From positions 749,501 through 813,500 of the forward strand of contig BPKG01000001.1 in NCBI GenBank assembly GCA_026005015.1: 64,000 bases of DNA, read 5' to 3'. Each line of letters starts with the position of its first letter. Position 1 is the stretch's first letter. The notes beneath the pieces are model-generated. The model saw nothing but the letters and a program-made list of their open reading frames with translations, did no database searches and was not told the DNA's origin. This DNA is from Burkholderiales bacterium. GTDB lineage: Bacteria > Pseudomonadota > Gammaproteobacteria > Burkholderiales > UBA6910. A program made the position numbers and the translations under genes. Below are positions 18,638 through 25,862 of the stretch, in pieces.

Positions 18638-19921
18638 ATGTCGCAAATCCATCACGGAGCGTCGGCCCTTGCGGCCGTCGCTCTGGCCGCTGCCCTCGGC
18701 TTTCCGTCGGCCGAAGCGGCGCAAGACCGGGCAGGCGGCCCCCGCCTGCCCAACCTGCAAGGAGGCTCCTACGCCCGCGGCGTCGAGCCCGCGGTGGAAG
18801 CCCTGCTCGCCGGACCCCTGACGCTGCACGACGCGATCCGCGTCGCCCTGGTGAACAACGCCGAGCTTCTGCGGGAGTACCGGGAACTGGGGATCACGCC
18901 TTCCGCCCTGGTGCAATCGGGCCTGCTGGCCTCCCGGGCAGCGCCCTTGCGGGTGCGCAGCGGTTTCCTCGGTCTGCCCCTCGCAACGGCGACACAACCC
19001 TTGCGCGCCCCGGACGAGCTGCGCGCCCAAGTGGCCCGGACAACCCTAGCCGTGAGCCGGGAGGTGGCCGGAGCCTACCTGGATCTCGCCCTTGCCGAGG
19101 CGCTCGCGCCCTACGCCGAGCAACTAGCCGAGGCCGCCCTGGCCGCTGCGGAACTGGCGGACGGCCAGCGGAAGGCGGGCAACGCCAGCCTCCTCAAAAC
19201 GCTTCCTCATCGTGCGCAGTTCGCAGAAGTGACCCTCGAGCGGGATCTCGCCCGGGTCGCTCTCGCCAACGCCCGGCGCGAGCTCGCGCGGCGCCTGAGC
19301 CTCGTCCCGGACAACCGTCCCTTGAAGACTGCGGGGCTACCCGCGCTGCCCGACGCTCTGCCCCAGTGGCAGGGGCTTCCGGCCTTCGCCTGGGCGAACC
19401 GGCTCGACGCACGTCGGGCCGAGGAGCGGCTGCGCGCCGAAAATCCCACCGGCTACGCGCCTGCCCTGCCCGAGACCCGGGTGCGGCTTCCGCTCCTCGC
19501 TCCGGACAATCTGTACCGGCTTCAGGCGCCGGTGCCCAAAGCCGAGCTCGATCTCCTGGAAACCCATCGCCGCGTGGCGGCGGAAGTGGCCAACGCCGAA
19601 GCACGCCTGCGGCTCGCCTATGCCAAGGCCGATGGCTACCGCACCACCGTGCTGCCGGTGAAGGCGGCGCTGGTGGAGGAGACGCTCAAGCACTACAACG
19701 GCATGCTGGTGGGCGTCTACGACCTGATCGAAGCCAAGCGGGACGAGCTGGAAGCGCGCAAGCAATACCTCGAAGCGGTGCGGGACTTCTGGATCGCCAC
19801 CCTGGACCTGGAACAGGCGGTGGGCGGCGAGCTGCCGCAACCCGTCGCTTTCAACTATGCCGAACCGGCCGCGCCCCAGGAAACGCCCAGAACCGGCGCT
19901 GCCCACGCCGGCCAACACTGA
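18638..19921 (+). CDS. TolC-family outer-membrane efflux protein (short form)
   Basis: 427 residues with a signal peptide ending ...FPSAEA. TolC-like features include HDAIRVALVNNAELLREYRELGI, helical repeats such as LAEAALAAAELADGQRKAGNASLL and DLARVALANARRELARRLSL, and a C-terminal YNGMLVGVYDLIEAKRDELEARKQYLEAVRDFWIATLDLEQAVGG. It is somewhat shorter than the 450-480 usual. The stretch after SALVQSGLLAS lacks part of the normal first-repeat strand region, so a small internal deletion is possible. In copper clusters such proteins are found beside a multicopper oxidase, as here (15 bases downstream). No periplasmic adaptor or pump is adjacent; the partner may be elsewhere. Start ATG 18638. Confidence 0.82.
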   Translation: MSQIHHGASALAAVALAAALGFPSAEAAQDRAGGPRLPNLQGGSYARGVEPAVEALLAGPLTLHDAIRVALVNNAELLREYRELGITPSALVQSGLLASRAAPLRVRSGFLGLPLATATQPLRAPDELRAQVARTTLAVSREVAGAYLDLALAEALAPYAEQLAEAALAAAELADGQRKAGNASLLKTLPHRAQFAEVTLERDLARVALANARRELARRLSLVPDNRPLKTAGLPALPDALPQWQGLPAFAWANRLDARRAEERLRAENPTGYAPALPETRVRLPLLAPDNLYRLQAPVPKAELDLLETHRRVAAEVANAEARLRLAYAKADGYRTTVLPVKAALVEETLKHYNGMLVGVYDLIEAKRDELEARKQYLEAVRDFWIATLDLEQAVGGELPQPVAFNYAEPAAPQETPRTGAAHAGQH

Positions 19922-19936
19922 AATCGGAGTCACGCC

Positions 19937-21263
19937 ATGGATCGCAGACGTTTTCTCGCCGCAAGCGGAGGCGCCGCCCTGGGCATCGCCCTGCTCAAGC
20001 AGGCGGCCGCGGCGGCCAAGACGGCGCCGGAAGCCCGCACTCAACCGCCGCTTGCCCCCACCGCCGGCGCACCATACCGGCCCGTGGTCACCCTGAACGG
20101 GCGCAGCCTCCCCTTTCGCATGAAAGACGGCGTCAAGGAATTCCACTTGATCGCCGAGCCGGTAAAGCGGGAGATCGCGCCAGGCATGGTGGCGAATCTG
20201 TGGGGCTACAACGGCTCCTCCCCCGGCCCCACCATCGAAGCGGTGGAAGGCGACCGGGTGCGCATCTACGTCACCAACCGGCTCAAGGAGCACACCACCA
20301 TCCACTGGCACGGCATCTTCCTGCCCAACGGCATGGACGGGGTAGGGGGCCTCAACCAGCCCCAGATCCCGCCGGGCAAGACCTACGTGTACGAGTTCAC
20401 GCTGAAGCAGAACGGCACCTTCATGTACCACCCCCACGCCGACGAGATGCTGCAGATGGCCATGGGCATGATGGGCATGTTCGTCATCCATCCGAGGAAT
20501 CCCGCGGAGCGGCGGGTGGACCGGGACTACTGCTTCATCCTGGCCACGTACAAGTTCGATCCCGGCACCTACACGCCGGACCCCTCCGAGATGCTGGACT
20601 TCAATATCTGGACCTTCAACAGCCGCACATTTCCGGGCATCGACCCCCTGGTGGCCCGCACCGGCGAACGGGTGCGGGTGCGCATCGCCAACCTCTCCAT
20701 GACCAGCCATCCGATCCACATCCACGGGACCCGTTTCTGGGTAACCGGCACCGACGGCGGCTGGATCCCGGAGAGCGCCCGCTGGCCGGAAACCTCCGTG
20801 GACGTGCCGGTGGGCGCGATCCGGGTGGTGGAGTTCGTGGCGGAGGCGCCGGGGGACTGGGCGTTCCACTGCCACAAGTCCCACCACACCATGGGCCCCA
20901 TGGGGCACGGCGTGCCCAACATGCTGGGCGTGGACCAGTCCAAGCCCGCCGAGCGCTCTGGCCAATCTCCTGCCGGGAAAGCACTATATGCCCATGGGCG
21001 AGCACGGCATGGCGGAGATGCAGGACATGGCGGCCATGGCCTCCATGATGCCCCTGCCGGAGAACACGCTGCCCATGATGACAGGCGAAGGTCCCTTCGG
21101 CCCCATCGAGATGGGCGGCATGTTCACGGTGGTGAAGGTCCGCGACGACCAGAAGCCCGGGGACTATTCGGACCCCGGATGGTACGAGCACCCCAAAGGC
21201 ACGGTCGCCTGGGAGCTGGACGAGAAAAGCGCCCGGGAGCTAACGAGCGCCCTCTCTAAATAG
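19937..21263 (+). CDS. Multicopper oxidase (CopA/laccase-like; frameshift near C-terminus)
   Basis: About 440 residues, exported by Tat (MDRRRFLAASGGAALG). All four copper-binding clusters are present: HWHGIF, YHPHADEM, SHPIHIHG and HCHKSHHTMGPMGHG. Trinuclear and type 1 sites therefore look complete. After KPAERS near 20955 the frame shifts; in the new frame the protein continues ANLLPGKHYMPMGEHGMAEMQDMAAMASMM, a Met/His-rich segment, then a C-terminal extension with DPGWYEHPKGTVAWEL. Such enzymes oxidise Cu(I) to the less toxic Cu(II), and the Met-rich part would collect copper. The start lies 15 bases after the TolC gene and a cupredoxin follows 37 bases later, so this is one operon. Confidence 0.88.
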
Positions 21264-21300
21264 CGGCCGGTTTCCACCCGCAACAGTGAAAGGAGAGTCC

Positions 21301-21786
21301 ATGAAAAGCATGATCGCATCCCTTGTATTGCTCGGCACCAGCCTGGCCGCGACCGCCGCAGGCGTCCATTCCGGCAGCCACGGTGGCGCTTACAGTTTTG
21401 GCGAGCCGGGCAAGCCCGACGAAGTCACGAGAACGATCGAGGTCAAGGCAACCGACGACATGAAGTTCCTGTTCGATCTGCCCGCCATCAAACAGGGCGA
21501 GACGATCCGCTTCGTCATCACCAATACGGGCCGGCTCACCCACGAGTTTTCCCTGGGCGACGAGGCGACCCAGCGGGCCCACGCCAGGATGATGGAAAAA
21601 ATGCCCAGCATGAAGCACGAAGACGATCCGGCGGCGGTCACCCTCGCGCCCGGGGAGACCAAGGAGATCCTCTGGAAGTTCAACAAGCCCATCAACGGCA
21701 AGGTGGTCTTCGCCTGCTTCTACGACAACCACCACCGGGCGGGCATGACGGCCAAGGTGGACTTCGAGAAGGCGAAGCAGAACTGA
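21301..21786 (+). CDS. Periplasmic cupredoxin
   Basis: 161 residues with a signal peptide (MKSMIASLVLLGTSLAATAAG). The blue-copper fold is suggested by IRFVITNTGRLTHEFSLGD (first copper His), a Met-rich insert ARMMEKMPSMKHEDD, and VVFACFYDNHHRAGM with Cys, His and Met ligands in the usual order. GGAGAG lies 6 bases before ATG 21301. It probably shuttles copper or electrons to the multicopper oxidase next door. A strong palindrome follows the stop, perhaps limiting read-through into the CusF-like gene. Frame intact. Confidence 0.85.
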   Translation: MKSMIASLVLLGTSLAATAAGVHSGSHGGAYSFGEPGKPDEVTRTIEVKATDDMKFLFDLPAIKQGETIRFVITNTGRLTHEFSLGDEATQRAHARMMEKMPSMKHEDDPAAVTLAPGETKEILWKFNKPINGKVVFACFYDNHHRAGMTAKVDFEKAKQN

Positions 21787-21805
21787 CGTTGGATCTAGGA
21801 GAAAG

Positions 21806-21833
21806 GATGCCGGGAGCGCGCGCTCCCGGCATC
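21806..21833. terminator. Perfect 28-base palindrome (attenuator/terminator-like hairpin)
   Basis: A fully self-complementary GC-rich sequence, half site GATGCCGGGAGCGC, 20 bases after the cupredoxin stop and 24 before the next gene. As RNA it forms a very stable stem. It lacks a trailing T run, so it may act as an mRNA stabiliser or partial terminator rather than a full one. Confidence 0.6.
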
Positions 21834-21856
21834 GGGCTCCGGCCACGGGCGGAACA

Positions 21857-22246
21857 ATGGCGAGAAAGGAGGTTTCCATTAAAGCGATCGTCCTCGGCGC
21901 CCTGCTCGCGGCGCTGGCCAGCGGCGCCCCACCGGACGCGGCGGCGCAAATGAAAGACCACGGCGGCATGTCCCCGAAGGAGCACGGCGGCATGGGCATG
22001 CCGATGCAGGCCGCCGGCACCCACAAGGGAACGGGCATCGTCAACAGCGTCGACCTCGAAAAGGGAACGGTCAATCTGTCCCACGAGCCCATCGAAACCC
22101 TGAAGTGGCCCAAGATGACCATGGACTTGGAGGTGGTGGACAAGGCGCTGCTTCGGGATGTGGAGCCGGGAACGAAGGTCGACTTCGAGCTGGGCAAGAA
22201 GAAGGCCGGCGGCTACGCCATCACGTCGATCCGCCGAACGAAATAG
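21857..22246 (+). CDS. CusF-like periplasmic copper-binding protein
   Basis: About 129 residues. A signal sequence is followed by an N-terminal His/Met linker ([18 protein letters not shown]) and a CusF fold with [18 protein letters not shown]. There His, Trp, Met and Met match the Cu(I)/Ag(I) site of CusF (H36, W44, M47, M49). CusF-type proteins hand copper to RND pumps or other periplasmic acceptors. The start is uncertain: ATG 21857 is in frame, but the only good ribosome site, AAAGGAGG, lies downstream of it, 5 bases before ATT AAA at 21878. The natural start may therefore be ATT, or an ATG altered by mutation or misread. It lies in the copper operon between the cupredoxin and a DUF302 gene. 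Confidence 0.87.
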   Translation: MARKEVSIKAIVLGALLAALASGAPPDAAAQMKDHGGMSPKEHGGMGMPMQAAGTHKGTGIVNSVDLEKGTVNLSHEPIETLKWPKMTMDLEVVDKALLRDVEPGTKVDFELGKKKAGGYAITSIRRTK

Positions 22247-22309
22247 CGCAGGGGAGAAATCGCGGCGAGAGAGCCAATCGCTGCTCGTCCATCAGATTTT
22301 TAGAATGCA

Positions 22310-22321
22310 TTGATCGATCAA
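22310..22321. repeat. 12-base perfect palindrome before the DUF302 gene
   Basis: TTGATCGATCAA, overlapping the A-rich start of the ribosome-binding region of the DUF302 gene. It resembles an FNR half-site pair but with a 2-base gap instead of 4, so I do not call it an FNR box. Confidence 0.35.
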
Positions 22322-22335
22322 GAAAGGAGGCTCCG

Positions 22336-22725
22336 ATGTATGGATTCAACCTCACGGTAGACGGCCCCTTCGACGCCGTGGTGGAGCGCGTGACCGAGGC
22401 CCTCAAGAATGAGGGCTCCGGCGTGCTCACCGACATCGACGTGAAGGCGACGCTCAAAGCCAAACTCGACATCGACCGCAAGCCCTACCGCATCCTGGGC
22501 GCCTGCAACCCGCCACTCGCCCATCGGGCGCTCGACGCCGATCCCGACATCGGGCTGCTGCTCCCGTGCAACGTCGTCGTGCGCGAAGAAAACGACGGCC
22601 GCATCTGGGTCGGCTTCATGGATCCGGAAGCGGTGCTCAAGCTGGTGGACAAGCCCGAAGTGCACGCGCTGGGCAAGGAAGTGCGGGCGCGCCTCGAACG
22701 GGTGCGGAACGCGCTTAAACGATGA
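22336..22725 (+). CDS. DUF302 family protein
   Basis: 129 residues, no signal peptide. The family pattern is clear: [87 protein letters not shown]302 proteins occur often in metal-resistance and redox clusters; their biochemical function is not settled, and a CNPP/LLLPCN cysteine pair is the likely active or binding site. GAAAGGAGG lies 6 bases before ATG 22336. It is cytoplasmic, in contrast to its mostly periplasmic neighbours. Frame intact. Confidence 0.85.
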   Translation: MYGFNLTVDGPFDAVVERVTEALKNEGSGVLTDIDVKATLKAKLDIDRKPYRILGACNPPLAHRALDADPDIGLLLPCNVVVREENDGRIWVGFMDPEAVLKLVDKPEVHALGKEVRARLERVRNALKR

Positions 22726-22758
22726 AGAATTCGACCGTCGCTGGCGCCAGGTTCAGGT

Positions 22759-22772
22759 TTGATATAAATCAA
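22759..22772 (+). promoter_or_regulatory. FNR/ANR-type box before the Spy-like gene
   Basis: TTGATATAAATCAA, an exact match to TTGAT-N4-ATCAA. It is centred about 126 bases before ATG 22892. A plausible -10 (TAGTTT, 22795-22800) lies at the distance expected of a class II FNR promoter (site near -41.5). Confidence 0.75.
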
Positions 22773-22891
22773 CACGCCGGCTGCCGTTATGCGGTAGTTT
22801 TTCCGTCCATGTCGAGTATTCGACCAGTAAACGCTCTTCGCGCGCTTCTCATCACGTTGTTTTCTCATCGTATTCGAAAAGGAGCATTGCC

Positions 22892-23578
22892 ATGAAACGC
22901 ATCCATGTACGCAGGACGCTCGCCGCCGCGGCGCTCGCGGGGGTCACCGCACTGGGCGCAGCCGCCATCGCCCAAGGCCAGCAGGAAGGCGGCTACGGCT
23001 GGGGGCCGGGCATGATGGGACCCGGGATGGGCATGGGCCCGGGTATGATGGGCGGCTACGGCCCTGGACCGCGCGGCGGGTATGGGCCGGGCGGCGGTTA
23101 CGGAATGGGAATGGGCCCCGGGATGATGGGCGGCGGCATGATGGGAGGCTACGGTCCGGGCATGGGAATGATGGGCCCCGGGATGATGGGCGGCATGATG
23201 GGTCCCGGAATGATGGGCGGCTATGGGCCCGGCATAGGGATGGGCCCGGGCATGATGGGTTACGGCCCCCTCGGCGCCCTCAATCTCACCGAAGACCAGC
23301 GCAAGAAGATCGAAGGGATCCACGAAGAGGTTCGCAGGAAGCAGTGGGACCTCATGGGCAAGATGATGGAAGAGCGGCAGAAGCTGGCCACCCTGTTTTG
23401 GGCCGAAAAGCGCGACAACAAGGCCATCCAGGAGCAATACAAGAAGCTCCAGGACCTGCGCCAGCAACACCTGCAACTGCGCCTCGAAGCCCACGACAAG
23501 CTCGAAGGAGTCCTCACCAAGGAACAAAAGGAGCAGCTCAAGCGCTTCGGCCCGTGGTGGGCGCAGGACATCGAGTAG
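22892..23578 (+). CDS. Spy/CpxP-like periplasmic protein with long Met-Gly repeat
   Basis: 228 residues. A signal peptide (about residues 1-28) is followed by about 95 residues built from irregular PGMMG/GYGPG repeats carrying some 30 methionines, then a helical LTxxQ-type domain: LTEDQRKKIEGIHEEVRRKQWDLMGKMMEERQKLATLF and LTKEQKEQLKRF. LTxxQ motifs define the Spy/CpxP/CnrX/ZraP group, periplasmic chaperones and metal sensors. The repeat could bind many soft metal ions such as Cu(I) or Ag(I); this is inference from composition. AAAGGAG precedes ATG 22892. An exact FNR-type box lies upstream, linking it to low-oxygen conditions, when Cu(I) stress is strongest. Confidence 0.82.
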   Translation: MKRIHVRRTLAAAALAGVTALGAAAIAQGQQEGGYGWGPGMMGPGMGMGPGMMGGYGPGPRGGYGPGGGYGMGMGPGMMGGGMMGGYGPGMGMMGPGMMGGMMGPGMMGGYGPGIGMGPGMMGYGPLGALNLTEDQRKKIEGIHEEVRRKQWDLMGKMMEERQKLATLFWAEKRDNKAIQEQYKKLQDLRQQHLQLRLEAHDKLEGVLTKEQKEQLKRFGPWWAQDIE

Positions 23579-23644
23579 CCTTCTATCCCGAAGGCCGGCG
23601 GCAGCAGGCCGATGGCTTTCCCCCGTTATCGATCCGCGATCCCT

Positions 23645-23658
23645 TTGATGTAGATCAA
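23645..23658 (+). promoter_or_regulatory. Second FNR/ANR-type box
   Basis: TTGATGTAGATCAA, again an exact TTGAT-N4-ATCAA. A -10-like TAAAGT (23680-23685) lies about 28 bases downstream of its centre, the class II arrangement. It precedes the genes at 23825 and 24347. Confidence 0.75.
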
Positions 23659-23824
23659 GAGCGACCTGACCGCAAAGTGTAAAGTGAAACTCATGGGCCG
23701 CAGAGATGTTCCAACCGATGGAGTTGCACCGGCGGGGCATTCAGCCGTCGGTTGGCGCATTCAATGGTGGAATTCAGACGGAGGTTTGATGCAGGTCAAG
23801 CCCCGAGGATCCGGATGCATTAAA

Positions 23825-24199
23825 ATGAGAACCGCTATGCGCTCCGTTCCTATCCTGGCGTGGCCACTGAAAGCGGCGCTCGCGGTCTTTGTGATACTGA
23901 GCCTGCTGGTGCAGAATCTTGCTCTTGCCGGCACGGCAGTTCACTATCATGAAGTTCCCGCCACTGCGGCCGTCTCCGGCCTCACCGCAGCCGACGACGA
24001 CTGCCGTCCAGGCGGCACGGAATTTCCCAAGAAGCCGTGCGACCACCTGGCCTCGTGCCACGCCCCGTGTTCCATGCAAGCCCTTCCCTCGGGATTCAGT
24101 CCCGTCCCGACCCCATCGCCAGCGCTGTACGACTTCACTGAGGCGACTCGCTACGTCGCATTTATACCCGAGTTGCCCAACCGCCCTCCTCTCGCCTGA
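23825..24199 (+). CDS. Small secreted Cys/His protein, DUF2946-like
   Basis: 124 residues, with a hydrophobic N-terminal export segment (LKAALAVFVILSLLVQNLALAG), then HYHE and CDHLASCHAPCSM. Its layout resembles the small secreted genes at 18132 and 28209: an export signal, a short His/Cys region and a Pro-rich tail. I chose ATG 23825; the in-frame ATG 23837 is a close alternative, and more distant upstream ATGs lack a signal. No ribosome site is obvious. It may bind metals in the periplasm; the function is not established. It lies about 170 bases after an FNR-type box. Confidence 0.6.
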   Translation: MRTAMRSVPILAWPLKAALAVFVILSLLVQNLALAGTAVHYHEVPATAAVSGLTAADDDCRPGGTEFPKKPCDHLASCHAPCSMQALPSGFSPVPTPSPALYDFTEATRYVAFIPELPNRPPLA

Positions 24200-24346
24200 C
24201 CCTCTTCCGGGAGCCTGAGCTTCCGGCGCTGCGTCGCATCGCAGCGTGATTGTCATCCGTTCTTGCCTATCCTCGAGGCACGATTGGAACCGTTTCGATT
24301 TGCCACTGAAGAGGCGTTTCATCACTTGCAAAGAAAGGAGATGTTC

Positions 24347-24880
24347 ATGAACCGTCTGTCCTTATTTGCCATGCTGGCCATTGCCCTCGCTTCCACGCCG
24401 GCGCTCGCGGTCGAAGAGCACCATCCCGAGCAGAACCCTGCAGCGGCCGCGCCGGCCGGCGCAATCACCGCACCGCCGGCACCCGCCGACGCTGCCAAAT
24501 CGGTGGAGAAAATGAAGGCCAACCTTGAGAAAATGCGGCAACAACTGGATCGCATCGCCGGCAGCAAAGCACCAGAGGAACGCCAGGAGCTTCTCCAGGA
24601 GCACATGCAGACCATGCGGGAGAACATGATGATGGGCCAGTCCTTGATGATGCCCGGCACCGGGGCCGCTCCCGGCATGGGCATGATGAGCGGTATGGGG
24701 TCCGGCGGCATGATGGGGCCCGGGATGATGGGTATGTGCCCCATGATGGGCATGATGGGAGGCGGCATGGCGCCCGCGTTCATGATGGACCGCATGCAGC
24801 AGATGGAAAAACGCCTGGACATGATGCAGATGATGCTGGAGCAAATGGTGAAACCCAAAGTCAAGCCTGGGCAGAGCTAA
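24347..24880 (+). CDS. Secreted coiled-coil protein with Met-rich region
   Basis: 177 residues. A signal peptide ends at ...STPALA, followed by a Pro/Ala linker, an amphipathic helix (KSVEKMKANLEKMRQQLDRIAGSKAPEERQELLQEHMQTMRENM), a Met/Gly stretch (GMGMMSGMGSGGMMGPGMMGMCPMMGMMGGG) and a second helix (MQQMEKRLDMMQMMLEQMV). The composition matches the repeat of the Spy-like neighbour, but the LTxxQ motif is absent. Probably a periplasmic soft-metal binder. AAAGGAG is 6 bases before ATG 24347; ATG 24341 is possible. Frame intact. Confidence 0.72.
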   Translation: MNRLSLFAMLAIALASTPALAVEEHHPEQNPAAAAPAGAITAPPAPADAAKSVEKMKANLEKMRQQLDRIAGSKAPEERQELLQEHMQTMRENMMMGQSLMMPGTGAAPGMGMMSGMGSGGMMGPGMMGMCPMMGMMGGGMAPAFMMDRMQQMEKRLDMMQMMLEQMVKPKVKPGQS

Positions 24881-24985
24881 GCCTGCAGATTGGTACACTC
24901 TGGCGCTGGAGGCTCTTGCCTCAGTCTGATGAACAGAAGCTGTTCATGTAATCATCGCAATGGTTGACTCGAAAGGAGGACGGCG

Positions 24986-25237
24986 ATGTGGGGTGGCTAC
25001 GACGGATATGGTTGGGGTTGGGGCATGGGGTTCGGCATGATCAGCATGGTGCTGTTCTGGGTGCTGGTCATCCTCGGCATCGTGATCCTGGTGAAATGGA
25101 TCGCCGCGGGTTCTTCCAGCGGCAGCACAGGCGCCCCGCGGGAGAAAACCGCCCTTGACATTCTCAAGGAGCGCTACGCCCGTGGCGAGATCGACCGCGA
25201 AGAGTTCGAGCAGAAGAAGAAGGATCTCGCGGGCTGA
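24986..25237 (+). CDS. Small membrane protein with SHOCT domain
   Basis: 83 residues: a Gly/Trp-rich N-terminus (MWGGYDGYGWGWGMGFG), one membrane helix (MVLFWVLVILGIVILVKWIAAG) and a C-terminal SHOCT motif, ALDILKERYARGEIDREEFEQKKKDL. SHOCT proteins of this size are common in copper and heavy-metal clusters; the motif is thought to mediate oligomerisation, and the function is otherwise unknown. GAAAGGAGG lies upstream of ATG 24986. The next 600 bases hold gene fragments. Confidence 0.85.
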   Translation: MWGGYDGYGWGWGMGFGMISMVLFWVLVILGIVILVKWIAAGSSSGSTGAPREKTALDILKERYARGEIDREEFEQKKKDLAG

Positions 25238-25370
25238 ACCAGCACCTCAGAAGCCGGTAAACGGGGCGCCAAACGCTCGCTGCCGCCGTTCTGTCATCAA
25301 AGAGAGCCATGGATTCAGGAATGAAGCCATGCCAGCCATCAATACACCGATCAGCCGCCACTTCCCGTGA

Positions 25371-25610
25371 TATGGGAGGCTGTTCTTCTGGAAAGCGCTC
25401 ACCTATTCGGACCGGCTGTCTGCGGCGGAGCAATGCGCGCGGCTGCGGCGGCGCTTCGACGGCGACGCGATCGTCGAGCTGACGGCGACCATTGCGTTCC
25501 AGAACCTTTCGAGCAAGTTCAACGCCGCCCTGGGGGTCGAACCGCAGGATTTTGCGCGACCGCGCCCCAGCCGGCGAAGAAGGAAGACCGAACGAGGGAG
25601 ACCATCGTGA
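25371..25610 (+). pseudogene. C-terminal fragment of an AhpD/carboxymuconolactone decarboxylase-like gene
   Basis: An open stretch without a start codon, beginning right after an in-frame TGA (25368). It reads LFFWKALTYSDRLSAAEQCARLRRRF then AIVELTATIAFQNLSSKFNAALGVEPQDF, which closely resembles the end of AhpD-like alkylhydroperoxidase proteins. The N-terminal two thirds, including the CxxC active site, are missing. The tail is Arg-rich and probably not native. It is a remnant left by a deletion. Confidence 0.7.
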
Positions 25611-25612
25611 AG

Positions 25613-25782
25613 CCTTTGGTCCCTTTACTAAGTCTATTGGCCGCGTCCAGCTCGCTCGCCGGGAGGAGCGCGATGCGCTTGCACAATTCGGCGAAACGTA
25701 TGCCCGCTACATGGAAAGCACCCCTGCGTTTTTGCCCAGCCTGAGAGCACGAGCGACAAGCCCAAGGGAGGAAGGGCGATAG
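25613..25782 (+). pseudogene. C-terminal fragment of an isoprenylcysteine methyltransferase-like membrane protein
   Basis: Reads RREERDALAQFGETYARYMESTPAFLPSL before a stop at 25782. This is the typical cytoplasmic end of ICMT-like/phospholipid methyltransferase family proteins (EE..L...FG..Y..Y....P.F.P). All membrane helices are missing. Together with the preceding AhpD fragment it marks a deletion scar before the copper ATPase gene. Confidence 0.6.
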
Positions 25783-25862
25783 CCGATTGCGGGCCCGCTA
25801 CGGGGGCTTGCGAATTGCATCTGCGCTCTCGAATCATTCCATCTTCGACCCGGGAGACACGC

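Noticed and set aside
22310-22321. TTGATCGATCAA as a third FNR box
   Set aside because: The half sites are separated by 2 bases rather than 4, and the motif lies too close to the start codon.
22964-23270. Repeated GGCATGATGGG units as a CRISPR or minisatellite array
   Set aside because: Units are irregular, in frame, and encode a Met-Gly protein segment behind a signal peptide; no constant repeat-spacer structure.
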